A stretch of 64,000 nt of DNA from Chionoecetes opilio. Its lineage: Eukaryota > Arthropoda > Malacostraca > Decapoda > Majidae. The stretch is from positions 278,501 to 342,500 of the forward strand of contig JACEEZ010012734.1 of assembly GCA_016584305.1 (NCBI GenBank), written 5' to 3'. A program made the position numbers and the translations under genes. Below the pieces are notes generated by a model. That model was not told where the DNA came from. It searched no databases and saw nothing but the letters and a program-made list of their open reading frames with translations. Positions 41,901 to 50,700 of the stretch are shown here, piece after piece (the stretch's first letter is position 1; the number at the start of each line of letters is the position of its first letter).

Positions 41901-44900
41901 GTTGTCACCCACCATAGGCTTAAAAGCTAATGCCACGGAGATGATTGATTGATTGATGATTGTTTATTAGGCTTAACATAACATACATAAAGTTGATTAT
42001 ACATTAATAATTATATACAAGCCGTGGTCCATTGAGCCGAGACTCTTTATGGACCTGATGCCTTAGATTTTTTTTTAATTACAACAACAACAACAGATGA
42101 GCACCAAGGCCACGCACAGCTTAGCGTGTGCCCCATCTTTACCTTTACTATGCTGAAGATAGTCATATATTTTTCAAAGTGAGGCTTTCATCAGGTGGTA
42201 CCAACCCTTGCCTCTTCCCCCCACCCAGGACAACCCGCCCAGTGACCGCACCATCGTCATCAAGGACTCCAACAACCCGGAGTTCAACCACAAGGTAGTG
42301 TTCAGCATTGACCGCAAGTCCCGAGCCCTGGCCAGGGTCTTCAAGCGACAGGCCCTCAAGCTACAAATCTTCACCAAGGGGTACGCAGCCTACTAATGAT
42401 ATAAAAGATGATTTTCCTCCTACGAACCTCCCCTCCCCTTCCCCCACCCCAAAATAATCCTCCCTTCCCCTTCCCCCACCCCAAACCTCTTCCATTCCCC
42501 CTACACACTCTTCAACCCTTCCTCCCCAACCCTCACACTCCCCCTCTTTCCCCCAAACCCTAACCCCTTCTCCTCTCCCCACTCCACAACCTCCACCCTG
42601 CCCCTCCCCCCAACACCCACACCTGCATTACCCCCAATCCCTCCCCAAGTCTTCACCAAGGGGTACGCAACGCAACGTTTTCCCTCCTCCAACTGTATCT
42701 ACTCATATTTATTGCCTGGTTTGTGGTAGTTTTCCCTCCAACTGTATCTACTCATATTTATTGCCTGGTTTGTGGTAGTTTTCCCTCCTCCAACTGTATC
42801 TACTCATATTTATGGCCTGGTTTGTGGTAGTTTTCCCTCCTCCAACTGTATCTACTCATATTTATGGCCTGGTTTGTGGTAGTTTTCCCTCCAACTGTAT
42901 CTACTCATATTTATTGCCTGGTTTGTGGTAGTTTTCCCTCCTCCAACTGTATCTACTCATATTTATTGCCTGGTTTGTGGTAGTTTTCCCTCCAACTGTA
43001 TCTACTCATACTTATTGCCTGGTTTGTGGTAGTTTTCCCTCCTCCAACTGTATCTACTCTTATTTATTGCCTGGTTTGTGGTAGTTTTCCCTCCAACTGT
43101 ATCTACTCTTATTTATTGCCTGGTTTGTGGTAGTTTTCCCTCCTCCAACTGTATCTACTCATACTTATTGCCTGGTTTGTGGTAGTTTTCCCTCCTCCAA
43201 CTGTAGCTACTCATATTTATTGCCTGGTTTGTGGTAGTTTTCCCTCCTCCAACTGTAGCTACTCATATTTATTGCCTGGTTTGTGGTAGTTTTCCTTACT
43301 CCAACTCCAACTGTATCTACTCATATTTTTTACCTGGTTTGTGGTAGTATTGTGCAAATAATTAGTCATGGCACTTTACATATACCCACCAAATTTATTG
43401 AGATTTATTGTGAGTATTTATTGCCTGGTTTGTGGTAGAAGTGAATGAGTGATGAATGTGAATGGCTGTTGTTCTGATTCTATATAAAGTAATTTTTGTC
43501 AGAGTTTTATTCAATGATATTTTTATGAGAAAGTGGTTTGCATACTTTCCCATTATTCTTGTACTAAACCTATAGGTACATAAGCCATTGAAGTGTTATG
43601 TCTGCCTCAAATTTATCCTAATGTATGTATGTGTCAGGCCTTAAAACTCATGCCACAAATTTGAATGATGAACGCCGACAACAAAATTGGAAGCTTATCA
43701 ACGACCGTCTAACCTCATAAGACATTACATGAAAATCTAATGTCAAACAGAATGATGATGATGATGCTTTGTTAAATAGTTATGTACTACTCTGAAACAA
43801 AACATTCTGTGATTGCAGCGGCTGGTTCCATCGAGACACTTTGTTTGGCTCCGTCAAGGTCCCTCTGGTGACGCTGGAAACCAAGTGCACGCTACACGAC
43901 TCCTTTGACGTAAGTGTTGTTATGAGATTATATAGTGATTATAGATTATAAATTATAGAGCGTAGGCCTATCTTTTCCTTTATAAATTATAGAGTGTAGG
44001 CCTATCTTTTCCTTTATAAATTATAGAGTGTAGGCCTATCTTTACCTTTATAAATTATAGTGTAGGCCTATCTTTTCCTTTATAAATTATAGAGCGTAGG
44101 CCTATCTTTACCTTTATAAATTATAGTGTAGGCCTATCTTTTCCTTTATAAATTATAGAGCGTAGGCCTATCTTTACCTTTATAAATTATAGAGTGTAGG
44201 CCTATCTTTACCTTTATAAATTATAGAGCGTAGGCCTATCTTTATCTTTATAAATTATAGAGCGTAGGCCTATCTTTACCTTTATAAATTATAGAGCGTA
44301 GGCCTATCTTTACCTATCTGTTTTAGGACCTGTCAGTCATATTTGTTTTTCATCTTCCACTTTTTTCATACCCATTTTCATAACTACTATAATCTCATCT
44401 ACATGACTCCTTTGATGTGAGTGTTATTATGAGATTATAGTAGCAAGTAGGAGGTAGCAGAGTGGTTAACGTATCCGAGTGGTGTTCTCAGTGACCCAAG
44501 TTCGATCCCCGGACCCCGATGAGAACCAAATTCCACTTCAAATCTTTTCAGCTGAGGTAGTAATAGTGGTAGTATAGCACTGGTGTAGCTTAGCGTATGC
44601 CTATTTGTACCTATCATTACCTATCATGACATAACAGGCTACAGGCACAATAGGCTTCAACAGAAAAAGAAAAAAACAACCTTTACTCATTATTTTGCTC
44701 TAGCATCATTTACACCACCATCATCAATTACATCATTACTTTACTCTATCTTTACCTATCATGGGTTTTACAAGGGTATATAAGGGTCAGAATAACTATA
44801 AATATTGTTATTATCATAAAAATGACCCCAAATTCGTGTTCAGCATGACACAAAATCACTAGGGACAAATTTTCAGGACAATCTGATGGGTCAAAATTTT

Positions 44901-47900
44901 CCTCTAATTTCTCTCATGACTTATTACTATCATCAATGTTTTCTTTCCCACAGCTGATCATTAGTTACATGGCTCATTACTATTAGCTCTCGTGGCCTCT
45001 TATTGCTTCCTTATTTTTTCTTATTACTATTATTGTTTATTACTTATTTCTATAATGAACGTTTTCTTTGTTTATTACTTATTTCTATAGTCAACGTTTT
45101 CTTTGTTTATTACTTATTTCTATAATCAACGTTTTCTTTGTTTATTACTTATTTCTATAATCAACGTTTTCTTTGTTTATTACTTATTTCTATAATCAAC
45201 GTTTTCTTTGTTTATTACTTATTTCTATAATCAACGTTTTCTTTGTTTATTACTTATTTCTATAATGAACGTTTTCTTTGTTTATTACTTATTTCTATAA
45301 TGAACGTTTTCTTTGTTTATTACTTATTTCTATAATCAACGTTTTCTTTGTTTATTACTTATTTCTATAATCAACGTTTTCTTTGTTTATTACTTATTTC
45401 TATAATCAACGTTTTCTTTGTTTATTACTTATTTCTATAATGAACGTTTTCTTTGTTTATTACTTATTTCTATAATGAACGTTTTCTTTGTTATTACTTA
45501 TTTCTATAATGAACGTTTTCTTTGTTTATTACTTATTTCTATAATCAACGTTTTCTTTGTTTATTACTTATTTCTATAATCAACGTTTTCTTTGTTTATT
45601 ACTTATTTCTATAGTCAACGTTTTCTTTGTTTATTACTTATTTCTATAATCAACGTTTTCTTTGTTTATTACTTATTTCTATAGTCAACGTTTTCTTTGT
45701 TTATTACTTATTTCTATAATCAACGTTTTCTTTGTTTATTACTTATTTCTATAGTCAACGTTTTCTTTGTTTATTACTTATTTCTATAGTCAACGTTTTC
45801 TTTGTTTATTACTTATTTCTATAATCAACGTTTTCTTTGTTTATTACTTATTTCTATAATCAACGTTTTCTTTGTTTATTACTTATTTCTATAATCAACG
45901 TTTTCTTTGTTTATTACTTATTTCTATAGTCAACGTTTTCTTTGTTTATTACTTATTTCTATAATCAACGTTTTCTTTGTTTATTACTTATTTCTATAAT
46001 CAACGTTTTCTTTGTTATTACTTATTTCTATAATCAACGTTTTCTTTGTTTATTACTTATTTCTATAATCAACGTTTCCTTTGTTTATTACTTATTTCTA
46101 TAATCAACGTTTTCTTTGTTTATTACTTATTTCTATAATCAACGTTTTCTTTGTTTATTACTTATTTCTATAATCAACGTTTTCTTTGTTTATTCCTTAT
46201 TTCTATAATCAACGTTTTCTTTGTTTATTCCTTATTTCTATAATCAACGTTTTCTTTGTTTATTACTTATTTCTATAATCAACGTTTTCTTTGTTTATTC
46301 CTTATTTCTATAATCAACGTTTTCTTTGTTTATTCCTTATTTCTATAATCAACGTTTTCTTTGTTTATTACTTATTTCTATAATCAACGTTTTCTTTGTT
46401 TATTACTTATTTCTATAATCAACGTTTTCTTTGTTTATTACTTATTTCTATAATCAACGTTTTCTTTGTTTATTACTTATTTCTATAATGAACGTTTTCT
46501 TTGTTATTACTTATTTCTATAATGAACGTTTTCTTTGTTTATTACTTATTTCTATAATCAACGTTTTCTTTGTTTATTACTTATTTCTATAATCAACGTT
46601 TTCTTTGTTTATTACTTATTTCTATAATCAACGTTTTCTTTGTTTATTACTTATTTCTATAATCAACGTTTTCTTTGTTATTACTTATTTCTATAGTCAA
46701 CGTTTTCTTTGTTTATTACTTATTTCTATAATCAACGTTTCCTTTGTTTATTATTTATTTCTATAATCAACGTTTTCTTTGTTTATTACTTATTTCTATA
46801 ATCAACGTTTTCTTTGTTTATTACTTATTTCTATAATCAACGTTTTCTTTGTTTATTACTTATTTCTATAGTCAACGTTTTCTTTGTTTATTACTTATTT
46901 CTATAATCAACGTTTTCTTTGTTTATTCCTTATTTCTATAATCAACGTTTTCTTTGTTTATTACTTATTTCTATAATCAACGTTTTCTTTGTTTATTACT
47001 TATTTCTATAATCAACGTTTTCTTTCTTATTACTTATTTCTATAATCAACGTTTTCTTTGTTTATTACTTATTTCTATAATCAACGTTTTCTGTTTATTA
47101 CTTATTTCTAGTCAACGTTTTCTTTGTTTATTACTTATTTCTATAATCAACGTTTTCTTTGTTTATTCCTTATTTCTATAATCAACGTTTTCTTTGTTTA
47201 TTACTTATTTCTATAATCAACGTTTTCTTTGTTTATTACTTATTTCTATAGTCAACGTTTTCTTTGTTTATTACTTATTTCTATAATCAACGTTTTCTTT
47301 GTTTATTACTTATTTCTATAATCAACGTTTTCTTTGTTATTACTTATTTCTATAATCAACGTTTCCTTTGTTTATTATTTATTTCTATAATCAACGTTTT
47401 CTTTGTTTATTACTTATTTCTATAATCAACGTTTTCTTTGTTTATTACTTATTTCTATAATCAACGTTTTCTTTGTTTATTCCTTATTTCTATAATCAAC
47501 GTTTTCTTTGTTTATTCCTTATTTCTATAATCAACGTTTTCTTTGTTTATTCCTTATTTCTATAATGAACGTTTTCTTTGTTTATTACTTATTTCTATAG
47601 TCAACGTTTTCTTTGTTTATTACTTATTTCTATAATGAACGTTTTCTTTGTTTATTACTTATTTCTATAATCAACGTTTTCTTTGTTTATTACTTATTTC
47701 TATAGTCAACGTTTTCTTTGTTTATTACTTATTTCTATAATCAACGTTTTCTTTGTTTATTACTTATTTCTATAATCAACGTTTTCTTTGTTTATTACTT
47801 ATTTCTATAATCAACGTTTTCTTTGTTTATTACTTATTTCTATAATGAACGTTTTTTGTTTATTACTTATTTCTATAATGAACGTTTTCTTTGTTTATTA

Positions 47901-49039
47901 CTTATTTCTATAATCAACGTTTTCTTTGTTTATTACTTATTTCTATAATGAACGTTTTCTTTGTTTATTACTTATTTCTATAATCAACGTTTTCTTTGTT
48001 TATTACTTATTTCTATAATGAACGTTTTCTTTGTTTATTACTTATTTCTATAGTCAACGTTTTCTTTGTTTATTACTTATTTATATAATCAACGTTTTCT
48101 TTGTTTATTACTTATTTCTATAATCAAAGTTTTCTTTGTTTATTACTTATTTCTATAATCAACGTTTTCTTTGTTTATTACTTATTTCTATAATCAACGT
48201 TTTCTTTGTTTATTACTTATTTCTATAATGAACGTTTTCTTTGTTTATTACTTATTTCTATAATCAACGTTTTCTTTGTTTAGTAATAATTTCTATAATG
48301 AACGTTTTCTTTGTTTATTACTTATTTCTATAGTCAACGTTTTCTTTGTTTATTACTTATTTATATAATCAACGTTTTCTTTGTTTATTACTTATTTCTA
48401 TAATCAAAGTTTTCTGTTTATTACTTATTTCTATAATCAACGTTTTCTTTGTTTATTACTTATTTCTATAATCAACGTTTTCTTTGTTTATTACTTATTT
48501 CTATAATGAAAGTTTTCTTTGTTTATTACTTATTTCTATAATCAACGTTTTCTTTGTTTATTACTTATTTCTATAATCAACGTTTTCTTTGTTTATTACT
48601 TATTTCTATAATCAACGTTTTCTTTGTTTATTACTTATTTCTATAATCAACGTTTTCTTTGTTTATTACTTATTTTCTATAATCAACGTTTTCTTTGTTT
48701 ATTACTTATTTCTATAATCAACGTTTTCTTTGTTTATTACTTATTTCTATAATCAACGTTTTCTTTGTTTATTACTTATTTCTATAATCAACATTTTCTT
48801 TGTTTATTACTTATTTCTATAATCAACGTTTTCTTTGTTTATTACTTATTTCTATAATCAACGTTTTCTTTGTTTATTACTTATTTCTATAATCAACGTT
48901 TTCTTTCTTACAGTTGATGGATGAAAGAAAACGTATGGTGGGCGGCAAGCTGGAAGTCAAGGTGCGTTTACGAAACCCCATCGTGGCAAAACAACTCGAG
49001 AAGGTCACGGAGAAGTGGCTGGTGATTGACGGGTTTTGA
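26025..49039 (+). CDS. lgd: CC2D1 / lethal giant discs (Lgd), complete, 16 exons, 881 aa
   Basis: CC2D1 proteins (CC2D1A/B in vertebrates, Lgd in flies) bind the ESCRT-III subunit CHMP4/Shrub through DM14 repeats and membranes through a C2 domain, supporting endosomal sorting and limiting ectopic Notch activation. The sixteen joined exons total 2646 coding bases including the stop, and each phase fits; family members are about 820-950 residues long. Layout: N-terminal motif GLMDVPDLDSP and ELEAELLALTG-like acidic segment (21-55); DM14-1 about 146-205, DM14-2 about 322-380, DM14-3 about 430-490, DM14-4 about 548-608, each ending in a G-x-PVD or G-x-PI-type motif before a proline run; helical segment 609-700; C2 domain about 715-840; C-terminus QLEKVTEKWLVIDGF, typical of the family. 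Intron 5 uses a GC donor. Whether the species has one CC2D1 gene cannot be seen here. Confidence 0.96.
26699..26816 (+). CDS. lgd: CC2D1 exon 2 (residues 22-61)
   Basis: Acceptor CGGCCAG, donor GTAGTC, phase 1 out. It encodes LGLMDVPDLDSP and LEAELLALTGG, the conserved acidic N-terminal CC2D1 segment. Confidence 0.95.
27195..27298 (+). CDS. lgd: CC2D1 exon 3 (residues 61-95)
   Basis: Acceptor CTTACAG, donor GTGAGC, phase 0 out. It encodes PPEQLAKMVSECMRD followed by an acidic Asp/Glu run, matching vertebrate CC2D1A around EAIEKMASLCMRD. Confidence 0.95.
27520..27764 (+). CDS. lgd: CC2D1 exon 4: linker and first half of DM14-1 (residues 96-177)
   Basis: Acceptor CCCCCAG, donor GTAAGT, phase 2 out. 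Starts AELSAL; a Pro-rich linker precedes SVLDLIEERIATYEAAE, the first helix of DM14-1. Confidence 0.95.
27765..28328 (+). other. First part of CC2D1 intron 4, no gene
   Basis: (TTC)n at 27855-27868 and short GTTAGACGG-type repeats; a GC-richer, probably repeat-derived block at 27990-28320. No array until 28329. Confidence 0.55.
28329..29215. repeat. 65-bp minisatellite in CC2D1 intron 4, about 13 copies
   Basis: Unit begins GCGGCTGGTTGTACTGGGTT and ends GACCAGACACCACCAT; shorter variants lack the GTTGTACTG part. It ends about 75 bases before the exon 5 acceptor. Confidence 0.95.
29290..29599 (+). CDS. lgd: CC2D1 exon 5: second half of DM14-1 (residues 177-280), GC donor
   Basis: Acceptor TTTGCAG. 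It encodes FNRGLKSLIQMERSVKAG and NPINEDDIPP, completing DM14-1, then a long Pro/Ser linker. The donor must be AG|GCAAGT at 29600, a GC-AG intron: it is the junction that keeps the frame into exon 6, and reading through meets a stop after about 15 codons. Confidence 0.9.
29618..29880. repeat. Tandem repeats right after the CC2D1 exon 5 donor
   Basis: About 30-bp units of the type CCTGTAGATTATACTGACTG, then (CTGA)n. The first unit begins 18 bases inside the intron. Confidence 0.92.
30303..30681 (+). CDS. lgd: CC2D1 exon 6: DM14-2 (residues 281-407)
   Basis: Acceptor CTCCACAG, donor GTAATT, phase 1 out. A Ser/Pro-rich linker, then DM14-2: KIIHQLHSQYKTAALTAKK through YMRTMKQMEPMLRAAESG and EPVDLTTLPPPP. 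Confidence 0.95.
30853..31065 (+). mobile_element. TTAA-flanked MITE (family C), copy 6
   Basis: TTAA at 30853-30856 and 31062-31065; it ends 49 bases before the CC2D1 exon 7 acceptor. Confidence 0.93.
31115..31245 (+). CDS. lgd: CC2D1 exon 7: Gly-rich linker, start of DM14-3 (residues 407-450)
   Basis: Acceptor TTGACAG, donor GTAATC, phase 0 out. A Gly/Glu-rich run, then SVLDALEQRLAKYVEQRDKA, first helix of DM14-3. Confidence 0.95.
31261..31400 (-). mobile_element. LINE 3'-end fragment
   Basis: Matches the 3' end of the non-LTR element at 54610-55085 (phrases ACATAAGGAAGCTACAAGAG, GACCTACACGTGGTAGTTCC). Similar tails lie at 30190-30280, 39350-39415, 41235-41275, 53960-54035 and 62145-62180. 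Confidence 0.8.
31545..34640. repeat. 54-58-bp minisatellite in CC2D1 intron 7, about 56 copies
   Basis: Unit: GAGGAATTACTGTCTGGCAC, ATTTCCCCTTTTTTGGCATT, then AAATC(AATC)2-3. Length changes mostly by AATC steps. Single diverged copies lie inverted at 39598-39650 and, on the plus strand, around 41424-41490. Confidence 0.96.
34720..34840 (+). CDS. lgd: CC2D1 exon 8: end of DM14-3 (residues 451-491)
   Basis: Acceptor CTGCCAG, donor GTAGGT, phase 1 out. ERMNQRIIKQYEEAIKKHKA then KPVDYEDLPTPPG, nearly the vertebrate DM14-3 sequence. Confidence 0.97.
34877..35235. repeat. 46-51-bp tandem repeat built on a LINE tail, about 8 copies
   Basis: Unit AAGAACATAAGAAAATAAGG, AAGCTACAAGAGG, TTACAATCTAGAAAATAT. 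The last copy (35230 on) continues into the full LINE 3' end (to about 35400), showing the array grew from it. Confidence 0.93.
35520..35675 (+). CDS. lgd: CC2D1 exon 9: Pro/Ala linker (residues 491-543)
   Basis: Acceptor CCCCTAG, donor GTATGC, phase 1 in and out. Starts with FAAIPV (vertebrate GFPPI-like), then a Pro/Ala/Gly linker. Assigned by phase and position. Confidence 0.88.
35748..36056. mobile_element. Palindromic MITE family D, full copy
   Basis: TTCCAGTTTGACACCGAATT at the left, complement AATTCGGTGTTAAACTGGAA at the right; inside CC2D1 intron 9 just before the 68-bp array. Confidence 0.87.
36061..37888. repeat. 68-bp minisatellite in CC2D1 intron 9, about 27 copies
   Basis: Unit GTGGATGCTTTGTCTCTGTG, GTGGTAGTGAGGCAAAGTAT, TCCAGTGTATTTTGATGGTT, GACTGAAG. 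Diverged units continue to 38193. Each carries GGTAG followed by TGAGGCA, as at the true exon 10 acceptor. Long open frames on the minus strand are by-products. Confidence 0.97.
38194..38390 (+). CDS. lgd: CC2D1 exon 10: DM14-4 (residues 543-608)
   Basis: Acceptor GTCGGCAG followed by TGAGGCAGGC; donor GTAAGA; phase 0 out. It encodes RVEKQLTLLTRRQTQFKQGA, then YLRMSKGFDQLIEATRNG and LPVDMNT, the fourth DM14 repeat. The acceptor and first exon bases match the unit of the 68-bp array in intron 9. Confidence 0.96.
38426..38638 (-). mobile_element. TTAA-flanked MITE (family C), copy 7, inverted
   Basis: TTAA at 38426-38429 and 38635-38638, 35 bases inside intron 10. The bases on either side share a repeated phrase (AAGACTGCCTTCCCTGTATT at 38393 and 38671), which also includes the exon 10 donor bases. 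Confidence 0.92.
38838..38919. repeat. (CTA)n microsatellite, about 27 units
   Basis: Uninterrupted ACT/CTA repeats, resuming at 39319-39337 after an inserted element. Confidence 0.97.
38920..39318. mobile_element. CAG...CTG element inserted at TA inside the (CTA)n run
   Basis: 399 bases with inverted ends CAGGTTGAAGTTCCCAAACT and complement; TA on both sides (38918-38919, 39319-39320), as for pogo/Tigger-type elements. Inner CCGAG motifs repeat. No transposase. Confidence 0.88.
39700..39914 (-). mobile_element. TTAA-flanked MITE (family C), copy 8, inverted
   Basis: TTAA at 39700-39703 and 39911-39914. It sits between two copies of a phrase (AATGCCTACAACAACACTCT and AATGCCTGCAACAACACTCC), the second of which leads into the exon 11 acceptor. 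Confidence 0.92.
39947..40102 (+). CDS. lgd: CC2D1 exon 11 (residues 609-660)
   Basis: Acceptor TTTATAG, donor GTGAAT, phase 0. VPVPPQEKL, then DFELVTADDC and LIYTKLEEDLIAQIK, the helical segment between DM14-4 and C2. Confidence 0.94.
40155..40462 (-). mobile_element. tRNA-derived SINE, family 1, inverted
   Basis: Reverse copy of 3371-3700; the A-box complement AACCACTCTGCTACCGCC is at about 40441-40458. It lies in CC2D1 intron 11. Confidence 0.88.
40586..40761 (+). CDS. lgd: CC2D1 exon 12 (residues 661-719)
   Basis: Acceptor CCCTCAG, donor GTGAGT, phase 2 out. MCAETREHFKATGDVASSNR, FEQLILHTKKDLDAVRAAFK and YENRSFNIIQ, corresponding to the vertebrate helices leading to the C2 domain. Confidence 0.96.
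40855..41067 (+). mobile_element. TTAA-flanked MITE (family C), copy 9
   Basis: TTAA at 40855-40858 and 41064-41067; in CC2D1 intron 12. Confidence 0.92.
41514..41634 (+). CDS. lgd: CC2D1 exon 13: C2 domain part 1 (residues 719-759)
   Basis: Acceptor TTCTCAG, donor GTGAGT, phase 0 out. It encodes CNTDINDSDCEVNIQRGINF and VDTYVRVEFPYPA, first strands of the C2 domain (vertebrate VFVRFDFPYP). Confidence 0.96.
41700..41965 (+). mobile_element. tRNA-Arg-like SINE (family 3) with (ATTG)n tail
   Basis: Head: GCCTCCGTGGTGTAGTGGCT, an anticodon-arm-like CTGGCTACGAATCAT, B box GGTTCGAATCC. Body to about 41938, then GATTGATTGATTGATG. The anticodon-like ACG and context resemble tRNA-Arg(ACG). Confidence 0.85.
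42229..42380 (+). CDS. lgd: CC2D1 exon 14: C2 domain part 2 (residues 760-810)
   Basis: Acceptor CCACCCAG, donor GTACGC (weak), phase 2 out. SDRTIVIKDSNNPEFNHKVV (C2 strand with NPEF motif), then FKRQALKLQIFTKG. The 3' edge and donor are duplicated at 42648-42672. Confidence 0.95.
42648..42672 (+). repeat. Duplicate of CC2D1 exon 14 3' edge and donor
   Basis: TCTTCACCAAGGGGTACGCA recurs here from 42369-42388 (exon end plus GTACGC donor). The minisatellite follows immediately. Confidence 0.9.
42676..43345. repeat. 52-bp minisatellite in CC2D1 intron 14, about 12 copies
   Basis: Unit TTTTCCCTCCTCCAACTGTA, TCTACTCATATTTATTGCCT, GGTTTGTGGTAG; variants lack CTC. Confidence 0.95.
43819..43909 (+). 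CDS. lgd: CC2D1 exon 15: C2 domain part 3 (residues 810-840)
   Basis: Acceptor GATTGCAG, donor GTAAGT, phase 0 out. GGWFHRDTLFGSVKVPL and KCTLHDSFD. The 3' edge and donor recur at about 44398-44440. Confidence 0.95.
43940..44325. repeat. 34-bp tandem array in CC2D1 intron 15, about 11 copies
   Basis: Unit GAGCGTAGGCCTATCTTTAC then CTTTATAAATTATA; it starts about 30 bases after the exon 15 donor. Confidence 0.95.
44398..44440 (+). repeat. Duplicate of CC2D1 exon 15 3' edge and donor
   Basis: CTACATGACTCCTTTGATGT with GAGTGTTATTATGAGATTAT copies 43892-43931 (CTACACGACTCCTTTGACGT and following) with few changes, including a usable GTGAGT donor. Confidence 0.88.
44449..44556 (+). mobile_element. 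SINE family 1, 5' fragment
   Basis: GGTAGCAGAGTGGTTAACGT and AGTTCGATCCCCG; only the tRNA-like head and a short body. Confidence 0.8.
44822..44900 (+). mobile_element. MITE family A, fragment
   Basis: Contains AATTCGTGTTCAGCATGACA and GGGACAAATTTTCA, matching the inner arm of 12859-13474. Confidence 0.6.
44983..48912. repeat. 35-bp minisatellite in CC2D1 intron 15, about 110 copies
   Basis: Unit ATAATCAACGTTTTCTTTGT then TTATTACTTATTTCT. Variants: ATAGTC, ATGAAC, TTATTCC. It runs without a break into the exon 16 acceptor, whose pyrimidine tract is the last unit (AACGTTTTCTTTCTTACAG). The consensus unit contains no AG. Confidence 0.97.
48914..49039 (+). CDS. lgd: CC2D1 exon 16: C-terminus and stop (residues 841-881)
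   Basis: Acceptor CTTACAG directly abuts a 3.9-kb array. LMDERKRMVGGKLEVKVRLR, then VAKQLEKVTEKWLVIDGF and TGA at 49037-49039, the typical CC2D1 C-terminus. No polyadenylation signal could be placed with confidence. Confidence 0.96.
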   Translation: MMDERKRMVGGKLEVKVRLRNPIVAKQLEKVTEKWLVIDGF

Positions 49040-49157
49040 GACAGCGGACACATGATAAGAGTTCCATTAATACGTCCTTGTGTAAACTTGTAAACTATCA
49101 TAACCACCGTCTTAGTCCATGACACTAATTGCTGCTACTGCCACATGATATTGAGAA

Positions 49158-49246
49158 CTATAGTAAACCCTCACTATAACGAACCAATTGGGGGAAAAGG
49201 GGTTATTCACTACATCGAGGTCCGTAAAAGTGAGGGTTTACTGTAA
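49158..49246. mobile_element. Small Tigger-type MITE, about 90 bp
   Basis: Inverted ends AGTAAACCCTCACT / AGTGAGGGTTTACT with TA-like flanks, about 120 bases after the CC2D1 stop codon; probably in the 3' UTR. Confidence 0.75.
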
Positions 49247-49576
49247 GTGTTATGTGTTGGGGTCCTGTATTACGTCGTCATGGTACAGTCAATTTGTAGT
49301 ACGAGGCCTTGCACGGCAAATATCGAGGTCCCATCCAAAATCCTCCCCCAGCCTCCACCCCAGCACCATCATAAAAAAGCATTTGCCACCATACTAAAGT
49401 CAGTAATATTAAGTTCAAAACTGCATTTTTTTAGATTTAATTTACCTCATTTCAAGATGGTTAAGGGTTTTTTAGGGGTATTTTGTATGCAAGGTTGGCA
49501 ACTTTGGCGACTGAGTGTGCAGGGTAAGGAGATACATGTATGGTTGTACGCATCACTGCAGACAGATGATGTGTGA

Positions 49577-49850
49577 TACAGATGAACACCCGACTGACTT
49601 TGGTGAACGAATTTTTTTTTTTTTGGTGAGTTTTGATGAGTTTTGAATGAATCTGCTAACCGTTTCTGTCACAAATAACTTATTTTCCCAACAAAAAAAG
49701 TAAAAAAAAAAAAAAAAAAATTGAACGTAACCAAACCTATACAAACGGTTAGCAGGTTAATTCAAAACACATCAAAACTCCCCGGAAAAAAAAAATAGTT
49801 TCGTCTACCAAAGTGAATTCTATGTTCGTCGTGAATACTACTAATAATGT
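49577..49850. mobile_element. Palindromic MITE family D, copy
   Basis: Arms with TGAATGAATCTGCTAACCGT and TTCGTCTACCAAAGTGAATT; T and A runs at the centre. Confidence 0.82.
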
Positions 49851-50482
49851 TACCACCGATTTGTATCAACATATATTAACAAAGCTTTAAACAAAATAAT
49901 TTAGTATGGAACTTCCACTCTGTACTTTATCCTCAACTTTTTACTTTTTCTTGCCATGAACATTAGGTAGCTAAGGTATGGGTGCAGAAATTGTCAGTGA
50001 ATTACAAAGTTCCTAAAAACCTGATCATAATCGCGTGTCTGCTGAATGTAACCACAAAATAGCTTTCATAAAAGACTGCATTATTTTACCATGCAGGAAA
50101 TCAGACAATCCTTTGATATTTGTGTTGAATTATATTTTTAACACAAGTGTAGCATTGTATATAATATAGTATAGCGTTGTAAATGTGGATGTATATAATT
50201 ACAGTATATCAATTTCATGTTTATATAGTAAGCAGCAGATCTATTTATTCACGAAATTAAGTCTGCACATTTTTTGAAATTTTTTCCACATAATTTTTCA
50301 TTGACGTCAAAAGATATGATTAATTTTCATTGATATAGACGCATGCAGTGTAATTCAAATTCCTTAATCAAATGACAGAATATTGTTTAGATTCTGTTAC
50401 ATTAATGAAGTGCCTTTCACCAATTTGCTAAAAGATGTAAACTGCATTTGAAACAGTAAATATTATAAGAAAATATTGTATC
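49851..50482. other. Intergenic, no feature recognised
   Basis: AT-rich sequence after CC2D1. No polyadenylation signal stands out; no gene, array or inverted repeat seen. Confidence 0.6.
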
Positions 50483-50700
50483 CTATAGTCTATTTTTGTT
50501 AACGAGGTGAAAATTCCATTCTATCTTAAGGTCTCATGCTTAAAATGATGCCAATGTTTACCTGATAATATTGTTAACTATGATAAAGTACAGTTGTAAT
50601 TCAGAAGAACCTTAGTATTCCCTTCTCCTGGCATCAAATTTCAGTCAGTAAGCAGCAAGGGGGCAGCATTTTTCACCTCGTTAAAAAAACAGAGTATAGT
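50483..50700 (-). mobile_element. MITE family B, copy 3, inverted
   Basis: Ends TATAGTCTATTTTTGTTAAC and CCTCGTTAAAAAAACAGAG. Confidence 0.83.
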
